Source of the DNA: Lepas anatifera
Lineage: Eukaryota > Arthropoda > Thecostraca > Lepadidae
Assembly (NCBI GenBank): GCA_034440635.1
Contig: JAOTON010001575.1
Location: 1 to 64,000 of the forward strand
Direction of reading: 5' to 3'
DNA: 64,000 nt
Shown here: positions 44,441-55,869 of the stretch, piece after piece
Layout of the letters: the number at the start of each line of letters is the position of its first letter
Position numbering within the stretch: the first letter of the stretch is position 1
Notes under the pieces: model-generated
Databases searched by the model: none
Told to the model about the DNA's origin: nothing
Seen by the model: only the letters and a program-made list of their open reading frames with translations
Program-made: the position numbers and the translations under genes

Positions 44441-45279
44441 AACGTGCCCCCATCACTGTCACAGACTCGCTCGTATTGCGAAAGTTCAAATACACGCGGT
44501 GGAAGCGAACTCGTGGGCGCGCGGCGCCTCGCGTGCAAGTTCGACATGGCACACCTTACCACCGCGGGCCGCGGCGCGTGCTACCTCCCCGTAAAAGAAC
44601 ATTTCGGGTTATCTGATTGCCCACAATTTGGTTTTGTCTTTCGGTGCCCGTAGGGCAACGCTGGTTTCCAGACCTCGGCGTATTTTTACGCGTTCGAGAC
44701 TCAAATTTTGAAATCGTAATGCTAAAAATGTTTGCGAGCATTTGCAAAGACTTACTCAGCCTGTCCTCAGCCTATTGGTGCTCTGGCGTAAGGAGGTCAG
44801 AATTGTCCGAAGGCTACAGAACCTGGATGTAATGGTGTCAAAATTGATCCTGGAGGGGAGCCGGCACGCGCAGGGCCCAGCCAAGTATTCGCCAGTGACA
44901 CTGGTGGTAAGAATGCCTGGGGTGAGGTTCGCGGCGGTAAGGAGCGTCCTGTGGGCCTGTAGCGGGCGCTGTGCTGGCTGTGGTTGTCGCAGGAGCGGAA
45001 GGAAAGGTTCACCGAGAGCGGGAGAATAGTTGGAGAGAACCAACAGATGACATTAGCGACATATGCTCTGACTCCGTGGAAAATGCTGAGAAGGCGAACA
45101 CGGAGCCGCATTTTACCATATTGTACCTGAAACCGAAGGCTGTGAACTTAATGATATTCTATATAATGTATTTACTTAATCGAGTTTGTGGTACGTTTGT
45201 GTAAGGTTGGATGAATCAGTTTTGATTACGCGTTGCGGATGGGAACCGAATTGCCCGAGGGAATTTTCGGAGGCACTCA
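44441..45279. other. RPS15A 3' flank, unassigned
   Basis: ORFs on both strands at 44742-45111 overlap and have no recognised domain. Confidence 0.45.
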
Positions 45280-46021
45280 TTAGCACGCGCATTGACGGAG
45301 TCTGAGCCACCATCGCTTTGACGAGGCCCGCCTAAGATCTCGGGAACCACGCTAGGTAGCAAAAAGGTAAACTGCGTTGGATTGTCCATCCTATAGGAAC
45401 AATTTGAACCTCTTTTTTGGTCCCATCTAAGGTCGTCAGATGTCTGGGCATTCCACCATAGGGATAACATGTAAGTAAAGGTTTTCAGTCACTTCATCTG
45501 AACATCATCACATCTGAAAGGTAGAGCAAAACAATCTTGACCTTTGGAATCGTTGCAGCTAGCCGAATCAAATGACATCATACACTCTTGCTAGGTCAAA
45601 TGTAGGATTTGACCTGAGCTTAGGTCAAGATCAAAACGCATAACATTAGAACTGCAAGGTTGAGACAAATCTATAACTAAGCCTAATAGTTACAATAAAT
45701 GATGTACCGCCATCCATTACTAAGTTATTCAGTTAAATCCTATGTATTTCCAATTGAGGTTATGGCTCGTACCTGAACTTAGGTCATCGATGTAAAAAAC
45801 CGGAATATAATTTGCCATCTTAAACTTCCTGGAGGTGAGGGCACTTGACCTTATTTGGCTTATGTATTTGGTTGACCTGACCTGAAATGACCTAATCTTT
45901 TGGCTGAAGTTTTAATAATTATCAGAGAAAATATATGCCAAACACGGCGGCGCTGCGACCCGCCGTTTTTATTCTATCCAAAAAACCGAGGGGCGGGAAC
46001 CCCCGTCAATACGCGTTTTAA
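45280..46021. mobile_element. TTAA element, family B, copy 5, diverged
   Basis: TTAG 45280 then cacgcgcattgacggagtc. The right end has ggcggcgctgcgacccgccg, cccccgtcaatacgcgt and TTAA 46018-46021. Shorter and more mutated than 54277-55126, with several internal deletions. Confidence 0.82.
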
Positions 46022-46736
46022 AGCACTCGGGTTTCCATACAGTTGTCAGAAAACCACGTGACTGGTTACCTGGGCTTACCCGCAGTTGCGTACCACACAT
46101 ACTTTATTCCACAATCGGGTCAGCATCTACAACCGTATCCGGGTAGTTCACGCAGGGAAGCTGGCTGAAGGCTAGCCTGTTGCAGGGGAGGTTGTACGTT
46201 CTAGCGGAACGTCAGCGCTCGAGCGAAACTCGCGGTGAGACATGCTGCAGCCGTTGTGTATTTGGCTCACTTCCGACTAGTCACAAAGACTAGTCAGACT
46301 AGTCACTAGTCATACCAAATACAGGCGATGAGATCTCCAGTTCGGCTCTCCGCGGTGCGGTGGTTTACAACCACAGGCAGTTCAGTTGTGTTCCAAGCCT
46401 GTTGTGAACTACCGAAACGTTCCAAAACGGCTGGGTTTGTGACACTATCCTCGCAATGTTACCAGGCGTGTCAAGTACTGCCCATCAAAATACCTGTATC
46501 TCCAGTGATGCATAGGAAGATATTTAATGGTGACGCTACTGAGCTTGGCCCAGGACTGCTATCTGGCTAATTTACGTCTGAAAGTAAGCTCTGGTGATTT
46601 CGCGGCATGAAGTATTCGCACAATTACAAAACCGACAATAAGCGCCATCAAATGGTTCCTAGTGTCTCTCCTCGGCTGTACTTGCCTATATAAGGACGCT
46701 AAGTCTGAGGGAAGGCGTGTTGGATCACCGGGGACC
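46022..46736. other. Unassigned sequence with a short actagtc repeat
   Basis: Four copies of actagtc lie at 46277-46313. No gene recognised. It is the 3' flank of the minus-strand gene at 46737-47342; no clear AATAAA is visible on that strand. Confidence 0.45.
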
Positions 46737-47342
46737 TCAGCGTCTATAAAGGGGTGCACGGCTGTTTTTCCTTCTGGTCTCATCGAGTTTGTTCCCTGGA
46801 GCAGCCTCAAGCGTTTTGTTTACGCTGTCACCTGGTGTTGCCTGGCTCGTAGTTTCTGCTGTTTTCTTCTTGTTGCCTGGAGTATTTTGAGTGACTTGAT
46901 TCGAATCTTCTGGTTTGGGATTCAGGGTCGAGTTCTCTACTTCACCAGTTGGTCCGGCCATTTCTTTCGTTGTGCCCTCCACACTAGGTGAAGCAGTTGT
47001 GGAGGGTACAATTCCCTTACTCGGTGTCGCAAACTCCACGCCGCTCTCGTTCTTCAATCCTCCCGGCGGCTGGCAGAACTTAAGATTCTTGTCTTCGCCT
47101 CCGGATGGCGCGCAGATCAGTCCTGGAGCACATGAGAACTTCAAAGTACACGATTCGCCAACTCCCAGGGCGCAGGGAGGACAGCAGTCGCACGGGTTAG
47201 TACGGATGCCGATGCCATGAGGACAGTTCAACTCCGTACATCCCAGTGTACAGATGGGGCACGTGACCGCGGCAGCTGGTGTCGAAGTTGATAAAAATAT
47301 CACCGTGGCACACAGCGTCACTGCTAGGCTGAGGAGTTTCAT
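46737..47342 (-). CDS. Secreted IGFBP-type single IB-domain protein with Ser/Thr-rich tail
   Basis: A 201-codon single-exon ORF starting at 47342. Residues 1-25 form a signal peptide (MKLLSLAVTLCATVIFLSTS core). Residues 26-90 hold exactly twelve cysteines (28, 31, 35, 40, 51, 53, 54, 57, 65, 71, 77, 90), with NPCDCCPPC and GESC as in the insulin-like growth factor binding protein N-terminal domain. Residues 91-201 are rich in Thr, Ser, Pro and Asn, with at least three N-glycosylation sequons, and are probably extended and glycosylated. No thyroglobulin-type domain follows, so it belongs with single-IB-domain proteins such as perlustrin or SIBD. Probably extracellular binding of insulin-like peptides or an immune role; inferred. 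A TATA-like ctaaaaa lies on this strand near 47398. Confidence 0.88.
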   Translation of the reverse strand: MKLLSLAVTLCATVIFLSTSTPAAAVTCPICTLGCTELNCPHGIGIRTNPCDCCPPCALGVGESCTLKFSCAPGLICAPSGGEDKNLKFCQPPGGLKNESGVEFATPSKGIVPSTTASPSVEGTTKEMAGPTGEVENSTLNPKPEDSNQVTQNTPGNKKKTAETTSQATPGDSVNKTLEAAPGNKLDETRRKNSRAPLYRR

Positions 47343-47399
47343 GGCTGTGCGGCTGCCGACACAGAACTAGCTGTGTTGTTGCCGCGGTGTTCCTGTTTT

Positions 47400-48660
47400 T
47401 AGAGCAGTGCATCGGTCGATGGCGGAACGGGAAAGAATCGGCCATAAAACGGTCAAGGTCGGCTCATGGGGGTGGCCGGGCGGCAGTGACAGTCCCGGGT
47501 CCTTGTCACCTACTTATCGCATTTCCGGCTCACGCTGACATAATTCCCCATTGCGCTGGGCTTCGAACGGCGTCCGCGTTAGCGAAAGTAAAGGCGTAGC
47601 AATGGGGAATGAGGGGGCCGTGCCCCCAATGTTCGAAATTTTAGCCGCTGGTCACATGGCGTCGCAGGGTACGAACTAACGTGGAAATGCCTCTCGCTGG
47701 CTTCCCCATGTTCTGGAAACTCCTACGCATCTGTGCAAGAGTCTCCTAGCTGAATATGCCCAGCGCTGGTTGCTGGTGCTTTTGTCGTATCTTTTGGCGC
47801 ATCATTCGTCGCTTCCATTCAGGACGCGGTGTGCAGGCTCTTTGTACCGCGAACAAACGATCCATTCATCTCGGTTCAAGGGCCGTGCCGGTCAGGGTCG
47901 TGCTAGGTGTGTAAGCGTTACATGCCTTCGCAAAATCCGCGGGCGTCACGATTATCCCACAAATATTTGCACTAGATTCTAGTTCAGCATCGCCTGTGCT
48001 CGAACGCGCCTGTCGTAATTAAGTCCACTTCAAATGCGTCAGTGTTGTAGCGTAGTGGGTGAAGGTCCCGGGACTCGCTGCTCTCGCCCCCGGCCCATCA
48101 CGGGACGAAATCAGCTGGTCTTCCGGCCCGCTTGTTTCCGGAATATCCCGCTTTGTGTATTGCTGGGCCGCCTATCTGTGTTTTGTGCTATTTACTTTAT
48201 TTTCGAAGGTGTGGAATGTGTTGGTCTAAATCCGATCTACAGTGGAAAATATCCCCCCCCGCCTGTGACGCGCCCTTAGACTAAAGGCGATGATGACGCA
48301 ACAATCGCCACGTGGAATATTCTATATAATCGATTCCACGTGGAATATTCCCGCCATTCCGCGCGGAACGGTGGGAATCGAAAAAGCATTCCCGGTCAAG
48401 ATGGCGGCGCCCATGGTTGGCTTTTGTAACAGTAAGGTCGTGGACTTTGAATATTTATATGCTTGTTAGGTCCTTAATATGTTTTTTGAAGATAATCGGC
48501 ACCTTATAATAACACCTAAATGAAGGTAAATGAAGATTAGCGCGTGCACAAGTCAAAATGAATAATGAGACTATTGTACCTCGCCATTTACGCCGCATTC
48601 CGGCCTCGTTCAAGAACGTTCCACAGCTGGAATCCGGGGAATATCATGACGTCACAACCC
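47400..48660. other. Intergenic sequence
   Basis: No gene recognised. An inverted/direct ccacgtggaatattc pair lies at 48311-48345, followed by ccgcgcgg-type palindromes, perhaps the end of an unclassified DNA element. Confidence 0.4.
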
Positions 48661-48679
48661 TTGGAATTCCGCCCTGGAG

Positions 48680-48842
48680 GGGCGCGGTGGTGGGTGGTCA
48701 GCGTAGCTGGCTCCCGCAGCCGACTCGGGTTGGCCCGGCGGCTCCTGAACAAGGAGCAAGCTGACTCCTGAAACCTTTCCACAGGGAAAAGTTGGCGACG
48801 CCATTGACCCTGGCAGTTGGTGCGTCGATAAGCCACAAAATT
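48680..48842 (+). mobile_element. tRNA-derived SINE (type 1 head), copy 3, with perfect 15-bp target duplication
   Basis: The head has an A-box-like tggtgggtggtcag and decayed B-box. The body has aacaaggagcaag, ttccacaggg, agttggcgacgcc and ccctggcagttggtgcgtc, with the tail ccacaaaa. The direct repeat aattccgccctggag at 48665-48679 and 48843-48857 defines both ends exactly. Confidence 0.92.
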
Positions 48843-48857
48843 AATTCCGCCCTGGAG

Positions 48858-49265
48858 TATTTCAAAGAACGCAGCCCAAACATCCAATAGGCGATGGGAA
48901 TATAAAGGAGAGCGTGTACCGTGGCTAGTGACGTACCGTGACTGAGGCTAGTCGTGGGAGAATACCGATCCCCAATGTCGAAAAGCACCTAAAAACGCCT
49001 TCGTCGGGACATGCGGGTGCCTGAAATTCGGACATCCAAAACAATCTGGTGTTTATCCTGATCCGGGCAGTGCCCAAGGTACAAGCCAGTAGTGGCGGGC
49101 AGCCGGGGTTTGGGGGCAAGGGCGGGTAACATGGATTTTCCAACCAATCTCTTCGTAGTCAACGCGAAAATGCTAGTGTCGGAATCCTATCTCCGGAGCA
49201 GTCATCCCCTCTGCGTTGGTCGCTTGTGGTTCATGCCGGATGATGCTGCTGAATGATTTTTGGTT
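48858..49265. other. Unassigned sequence
   Basis: No gene or element recognised. Confidence 0.45.
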
Positions 49266-50460
49266 TTAACCCTCGCCCCACCGGGGCCATCGATATGGCC
49301 CCCCTAAGGTTTTTCCGGGATAGCAGAAAAACGACGAGGTGCAGCACCGCGGTTGAGGGCTCTACCTCTCACTGCATCATTTTCCCATCATCCCTGAAAT
49401 TTTTTACCCCGGGTCACCCAAGGTCAGGTCACCAGACGAGGTCAACCAAGGTCACCTCATTTCACTTTAGAGCTCTGTAAGAGCTACATTTCAAAGTCGA
49501 TCGATTTGAAACTTCCTACACTTCATGACCCCTCCAGGGTCTACAAGGTATATATCCGGGATTTTTCGATTTCGTGCCCTGAGGTCAGGTCACGAGGCGA
49601 CCTCTCCCATTGGAAAAGCATGGGGAAAAGCTATTTCATGATATAAAAGCCACAAAAATGATTGCAAATACTCAGACTGCTCAGAACAACGTTTTTGGAC
49701 ACCCTTTCACGGATCCCAGGGGTCATATTTGCCCTTTGACTTTTCCAAGGTCATCCAAGGTCACCAGAGGTCAAAAACAGTATTTTGACAATAACTTTTG
49801 ACCTAATTGAGCTAGAGCGGTGAAACAAACACCATCGTGTTTGTCTCGTCACTGGCTTTCATTTGATATACGGCAAGGTCACTTTTTGACCTTTCGTGAC
49901 CTCAGGTCATATTAGGTCACGAGGTGACCTCTGGCGGTCAAACCACTGGCGGGAGGTCTTTACGTTCCACATGGCGGGAAAAGTACTGGCAATTTGCTAT
50001 CAAATGTACTTTACCAGGCCTCAATAGCTCTAATTTTTTTCTAAAAGGTCCGCCACCCCATTTTAAAAGGCAGCCAGGCTTGCCCCACCGCGATCCCAGC
50101 GACAACAGCACCCTTACGTTAACACCAGAAACATAAAATTAAACGAGTCGCGGCACGCCCTGCTAGGAAATGAAGCAAAAACATAAGATAGCAAAAACAA
50201 CTGTGTTACTATTTAAGTAATTGTTATAAAAAGGTTGCTTAAAGAAGGCTTCTGTAAAATGTTACAGAAGCCTTGACCATTAACCCACTGTTAATAAAAG
50301 AGAGAGACTGATCACACATAATCGTTTAGTGTTAGTGCTCATTTCCATGCAGACTACCTCATGCGGATCTAAGTTATTAGTTCCCTAGAATCTAGCAGAC
50401 GAGTAGACGAACTAGCAACATCTACTAGAAAACAAGGACTGAATGAGGGGGATTTTTTAT

Positions 50461-51200
50461 ATGATGATGAGGTGAGAGTGACTTAAGATGTGAGCATGAT
50501 TTTTGCGAGTCCCACGTGGCAACACCACAGTGCGGACTACCACCGCGTGCTGAAACACTTTATGATGATGAGGTGAGGGTGACTTAAGATGAGAGCATGA
50601 TATTATGTGTGTCAAGCGTGGAAACACCACAAAGTCATCTGACCTAGGGTGCTGAACCACAGACATGTTTAATATACGTTACTTGTAACGTCTTTAGAAC
50701 CTGTTCTAGATGCTGAGGAGAGGGTTACACATGAAAGCATGATTACGCATGAAAGAGCCTCACTCTATAACCCCCTCAGGCCAGTAAGCGAGGAAAGCCC
50801 TGTTGCTCACCGGCCGTCAAAGGCAAATAAAGGAAGCTCATGCTTTACCAAAGATACATATTTCCTCATTAGCATAATCGGCCAGATGTCATGTCGACAA
50901 GAAAAGGGCAACGATAAGAGAAGATTCGCGTCCACACTTACTTACGATGATCTCCAGGAGAAATGAAATCCTTTCAGATGATGAGGTGAGAGTGACTTTT
51001 GATGTGGGCATGATTTTTGGGAAATACCACAGTGCAGGCTAGCACCGGGTGGCGATAATTTTTTTCATTTTTTGATGATGAGGTGAGGGTGACTTAATAT
51101 GAGAGCATGATAGCATGATGATATTTTGTGCGTACACCGTGGAAACACCACAGAGCACCTTAACCCCGGGTGCTGAACCACATACAGTTTAATATACGTT
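50461..51200 (-). repeat. Internal duplications in the LINE 3' UTR
   Basis: gatgatgaggtgag(a/g)gtgact occurs at about 50461, 50561, 50975 and 51075. The pairs are about 100 bases apart and the two pairs are offset by about 514 bases. Associated motifs aacaccaca and ccgggtg.tgaa recur, as does ttaatatacgtta. Confidence 0.85.
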
Positions 51201-51425
51201 ATTAATAACGTATTATCAGCTTAGTTTAGATGAAACAGCTTAGCTCTTACAATTTATTTTGTTATTTTTGTCTTACATAATTATTATCACTAACAATATA
51301 CCGACCAGAGAAGCAAAAAGTTAAAGACAGCAATTCTCCTCAGAATGATTTACATGTACCTTGTTTGGTTACCATAGCGATAAGAAGAGATACGAATCAA
51401 GTCTATTGGTTAACATACGAATCAA

Positions 51426-53180
51426 TCAGTTTCTTTTTATGATATTTTTTATTACTGCTTTGCTTGCTGGCACGTCTTCAATTAGTTGGAATTCGTTCAT
51501 GAACATGGTATTCCACAATTTAGGGCCTAGGCAGGGAGTAGTGAATAAACGATAATTTATATTCGAAAACGGCTGTTCGAGAAACGCATTTTGCCGAGTC
51601 CCATGACTATTTATTTCTCTTATTTTGAACATAGTGCAAAGTGATTGAGGAAGCGAGCCTGTTAGAAACTTGTGAGCCAGAAGAAGCATTTGGGATTTCG
51701 CTATATCACTAATTTTCAAAACCTTAAATTTTACGAAGTATGGTTCGGAACTATGTGGTAAATAAACATTTGCAATAAGTCTTACCGCTTTTTTCTGTAA
51801 CACAATTAAACGGTTCAGCTGTGATGCGTAATTTACCCCCAAGCTAGACAACAATAGTTTAAATGAGAATGGACCAAGGAGTTGTAAAGAAGCAGTGCTA
51901 TTCTTTCGTTAATAAAATATCCTATGAATAATCCCAATGCATCGACTAATTTTGGTACAAACATGGCTAATATGAGCATTAAATTTTAGTTGTTGATCAA
52001 AGATAACTCCTAGGTATTTAACTTCTTTTTTCTCTTGTATTTCCCGGTTATCCAGTGATAGTTTTAACCGTAGGTCACTTGGAAATGGAGAGTAATGTTG
52101 ACTGAAAGTTTTATCGGCATTAAGAGAAAGATAATTTGCAGAGAACCAATCAGATACATTCCGGAGAGCATCATTGACGACTTGTTGAAGGGTATCCGGG
52201 TCTTTATTTTTTAAATAATAGGGCTGTATCATCAGCATAAAGAAGACAGGACATATTTTCATCGATCAATGGCAAATCATTTATATATAGCAGAAACAGA
52301 ATCGGCCCCAAAATAGACCCCTGTGGGACACCAATTGTAGTATCCTTCAATTGAGATATTTCATTCTGAATTTTTACACACTGTTTTCTATTGGTCAAGT
52401 AGGAAGTAAACATATCATTAGCTTTATTTCTCATGCCATACCTTCCAATTTTCTTTAGGAGAATTTCAACGTTGACGGTATCAAAAGCCTTCTTAAGGTC
52501 AATAAATATACTTAGAATATGTTCCCCATTTTCAAACCCATTTATTCTTTTGAAACCCAAACTGGTTTTTATAAATAATTGAATTGGTAACTAGGTGATC
52601 CATTAGCCGGGTAAATAGCAGTTTTTCTAAAATTTTTGACAGCACTGGCAATATACTAATAGGTCTATAATTCGTCAATTGAGATCTGTCACCTGTTTTG
52701 AATATAGGTTTAATTACAGCTACTTTCAGAGAATCAGGAAGACTGCATTATCCAAACAAGCATTATAAAATTGATTGAGGTAAGAAATGATGCTTTTATA
52801 CGTTTTTTTCAATAATTTGGTATTAATTCCATCAACACCTGCCCCTACATCTTTCAAATTTTGTACAATAGAATCTATTTCATCTTCACTTGTTGGATAT
52901 AGCAAAAGTTCCTGTTCGCAATATGGGACCTGGATTACTGGGTCAAGAGAGGAGGGATTAATTTTTTGTTTGAGCTTAATACCTATAGTAGAAAAGAAAT
53001 TGTTGAATGCTTCCACTAAATTCTTACTCCCACTTGTCTTATACCCTTCTGTGTCATAAACTGTTTCAGGTACGCTACTATTTTCGCTTGATGCATTTCT
53101 TAATTCATTTATTGTTTTCCAAGTTTTTTTTCGAATAATTTTTAACCTTATCAAATTCTAAAGCGTAATAATTTTGTTTC
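51426..53180 (-). pseudogene. LINE ORF2 reverse transcriptase, frameshifted
   Basis: The order of RT motifs is intact: linker (KTWKTINELRN), palm motif A (FIDLKKAFDTVN), motif B (GVPQGSILGPILF), catalytic YADD (LLYADDTALL), the LNADKT segment and YLGVIFDQQLKFNAHI. The C-terminal part follows (VLQKKAVRLIANVY, GPKLWNTMF). At least three frame changes (about 52735, 52215 and 51905) break the frame, so this copy is not functional. The catalytic Asp residues are still present, implying a fairly recent insertion. Confidence 0.9.
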
Positions 53181-53453
53181 GCTCTAATGACATAAGAGTT
53201 ATGCCCAGTTTGCTTAATCATAGCATATTTGAGTGAAAATAGCCGATCTTGACCTAATTTGACCTCTGGAGGTCAAACCATTGGCCTGAGCACTAAAACA
53301 TGCTAAATAATTTCTTACTGAATTCACGCGAGCTTTCTATTGCACTTTGCAGATTTGCGCTAACGCCCATATTTTCGGAGTTAGAGGGGGGGCCATCGAT
53401 GGCCCCCGGTGGGGGCGAAGGTGGCGCCGGACCCCCGGTGGGGCGCAGGTTAA

Positions 53454-54030
53454 ATGGGGGGATGAGCCCAGTTCACCTCGGTGTGATTCTTGGGACCTGG
53501 TTGCGATTCAAATAGCAGAGGAATGCCACAAGATTCCTACAAAATGAGAGCTATATTGTGTGCAGTACCAATTTTCTGATATGAACATTAGACGTAGCGT
53601 CCTATTTAAGGACGGTAATGGCCGGTTGAATTGGGGCAGCCTGTGAGAGGGGTGGGATCCACAATGGTTGTTACCCAAGGGAACACTGCTCACCGAGACC
53701 AAAGCCCCCCCACAACTACTTTTACTTAAATAACATTTTTTTCAGAAGAAAACTGGTTTGTCCCCAGGGGCATAGGGGGCACGTGCCCCCCATCGGTGCC
53801 GGAGTGCCCTTTGATCGCTAAGCGGAGTGCCCCGTTTGGGCTGTGCCGCTCAAAATTTAGTGCCCTACGACGTTGAACCTAGATGCAACTAGACCGCTTG
53901 TAGCAATTTAATCTATTGTTTGACAATGTAGTACCCTTTTTGACCAGCTAGGGCATGTCGCGTTCCAAGCACCCGGGAAGAATATGGGCTCCTGATCCGT
54001 TTCCAGGTAATGCCTCATCGTCGCCAATCG
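53454..54030. other. Unassigned sequence
   Basis: No gene recognised. gggcacgtgcccccc at about 53777-53791 is a palindrome that may belong to a MITE end. Confidence 0.4.
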
Positions 54031-54034
54031 TACC

Positions 54035-54240
54035 GTACGGCTGAAGCTAGTCTGGTGCCTCTTGAGCTCACCTGGTGCCCCATGAGCTGGCCTTGCCCTC
54101 CTGAGCTGATCACGTGCCCCCCTGAGCAAATCAGTGTGCCTCCTGAACCTGTCTGAGGCTATCTGAGTTACTCTGATGCATCCGAGCTTGCCTAGTGCTG
54201 ATTTAGTGCCATTTGAGCCAGGGTTGGCACTACCCACTAC
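54035..54240. repeat. Degenerate minisatellite, ggtgccccctgagctgatct type, block 1
   Basis: About nine diverged units of roughly 20-22 bases (ctggtgccccatgagctgg, gtgcccccctgagcaaatca and so on), ending just before the B element at 54277. Confidence 0.8.
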
Positions 54241-54276
54241 CCACTGCCCGGGTTTTTAGGGTTTTTAGTGTGTTTT

Positions 54277-55126
54277 TTAACACGCGCATTGACGGGGTCT
54301 GAGCCACCTTCGCATTGACGGGGGGCGGGTACCCGCCCCCCTAAGATCTCGAGAACCACGGTAGGTAGCGAAAAACGGTAAACGGCGTTAGGCTGCCCAT
54401 CCACTTCTCCATCGAAAACATTTGAATCATTTTTTTCTCAGGTCACATTTAAGGTCACGAGAGGTCAAAACATGCCCGTCATAGGGATAACATGTAAATT
54501 CAGTTTTTCGGCCATTACATCTGAACAAGTAAAGATAGAGCAAAACGAATTGAACGATATGAATCCTCTTAGCAAGCCGAATCGAATGATATATAATTTG
54601 ACCTTGCTAGGTCAAATGAAAGATTTGACCTGACCTGAGGTCAGGTCAGGGTCAAATTATATAAAATGCATATCATTAGAACCGCAAAGCCTAGGCGAGT
54701 CTAAAGCAGCTAAAATAAATGCTCTACCACCATCCGTTACTGAGTTATTCCGTAAAAACCATTTTTCCCATGTATTTCCAATGGAGAGGTCATGCCTCGT
54801 ACCTGACCTTAGGTCATCGATATCAAAAATACCGGAACATATTTTAGAGAACTCGGTGGGGCCATTATGTGATATGAGTTTCAATCGGATAAGTTCACCC
54901 TCCTCCGACTTATGCTGTCTTAAACGTTTTTTGAGGTCGGGTCACTTGACCTGTACTGGTGACCTGACCTGAGATGACCCTAACCTTAAAATTTTCACAG
55001 AAGTTGTAAAAATGATGAGGAAAAAGGTATACCAAGTACGGCGGCGCTACGCGCCGCCGTTTTTCTACTGTCTCCGAAAAACCCGAGGGGGGCGGGTACC
55101 CGCCCCCCCGTCAATGCGCGTGTTAA
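54277..55126. mobile_element. TTAA element, family B, copy 6 (best-preserved)
   Basis: 850 bases between TTAA 54277-54280 and 55123-55126. The left end is cacgcgcattgacggggtc and the right end cccccgtcaatgcgcgtg. The hairpin ggcggcgctacgcgccgccg is near the right end. A 23-base palindrome of overlapping AGGTCA motifs at 54626-54648 lies near the centre. It serves as reference for the other B copies. No transposase; a 75-codon minus ORF at 54657-54884 recurs in other B copies but is probably incidental. Confidence 0.92.
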
Positions 55127-55865
55127 GGGATAAAAAGAACCCGGGCTTTTTCATAAATCATTTTCTATATGCCCCTGAGTAAACATTTTGTCTTTTTTGC
55201 TAGTCACATCACTCTAAAAGCTACTAAGCCTTGGTATGTGTAGAATATGCCAAAGTTTGGCAGAATCGGTACCATATGCCACCTCATACAACCCTCTGGA
55301 AAAATGCATTTGGAAATTCTTGCCGCCTTTCCACGAAAATCATTCCTAAGAATCCACATGTCATCCATGTTGCACATTGTGCAACACAAGTTTCTGTCTT
55401 TTTTGCCACAGGTTAAAGCTGCTGGATAAGACCAGTACCGTCTCTTAGTATGACTTTAGTTTTTGTCTGTATCATGCAGTTTTTTGCAGAATTTAACCTA
55501 ATTGATTTATAACATTGATTTATATTCAATCTTAATTGATTCGTAAACATCTCTGCAGGGCCAAAATATGTCAAAGTAACAGTGCAGTCTCAGATTGTGA
55601 CTCTCACTGACTTTGACCTGAGACACACAAATAGTTTGTTTGTCCAGCTCATGGAACCTCTAAGGCTTATGGTGGTGGAGTCACATCGTGTTGTACTCCA
55701 GGCGCGCAGCCTCTGGAGTACAGCAAGGTGAGGCGACCCTCTCTCCTCTTGGCTGAAAAGAGCTTCCCGCACGGCCTCCTGTCGTTTTCTGATTTATGTT
55801 CCCCAAGTTGATTATAAGAAGACGGACATAATCAGTGTTTGTCTCGGAGACTCCATAGCAAATCT
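55127..55865. other. Unassigned sequence
   Basis: No recognised gene or repeat. Confidence 0.4.
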
Positions 55866-55869
55866 TAGG

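Larger units (their letters stand above)
50035..53180 (-). mobile_element. 5'-truncated non-LTR retrotransposon (Jockey/CR1-like)
   Basis: An insertion with target duplication gctctaat at 50027-50034 and 53181-53188. Its 3' end lies at 50035, with a short A-run on the minus strand. Coding sequence spans about 53180 down to 51426 and the long 3' UTR spans 51425-50035. It begins in the linker before reverse transcriptase, so the endonuclease part is missing. The UTR contains a roughly 514-base tandem duplication. Confidence 0.93.
49266..53453. mobile_element. TTAA element, family A, copy 3, split by a LINE
   Basis: TTAA 49266 with ccctcgccccaccgggg and the right end ccccggtggggcgcagg at TTAA 53450-53453. 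The A sequence stops at 50034 and resumes at 53181, and without the insert it would be about 1.04 kb. AGGTCA hexamers begin at 49748, 49758 and 49768, three in a row at 10-bp steps. Confidence 0.9.

Noticed and set aside
44742..45111. Overlapping ORFs on both strands downstream of RPS15A
   Set aside because: Opposite frames are open over the same GC-richer stretch with no recognised domain; a composition effect.
49610..49801. Small ORFs repeated in family A copies (also 58026-58304 and 60988-61197) as a conserved peptide
   Set aside because: They lie on different strands relative to element orientation or are shared through DNA identity among copies, and frames break freely in other copies.
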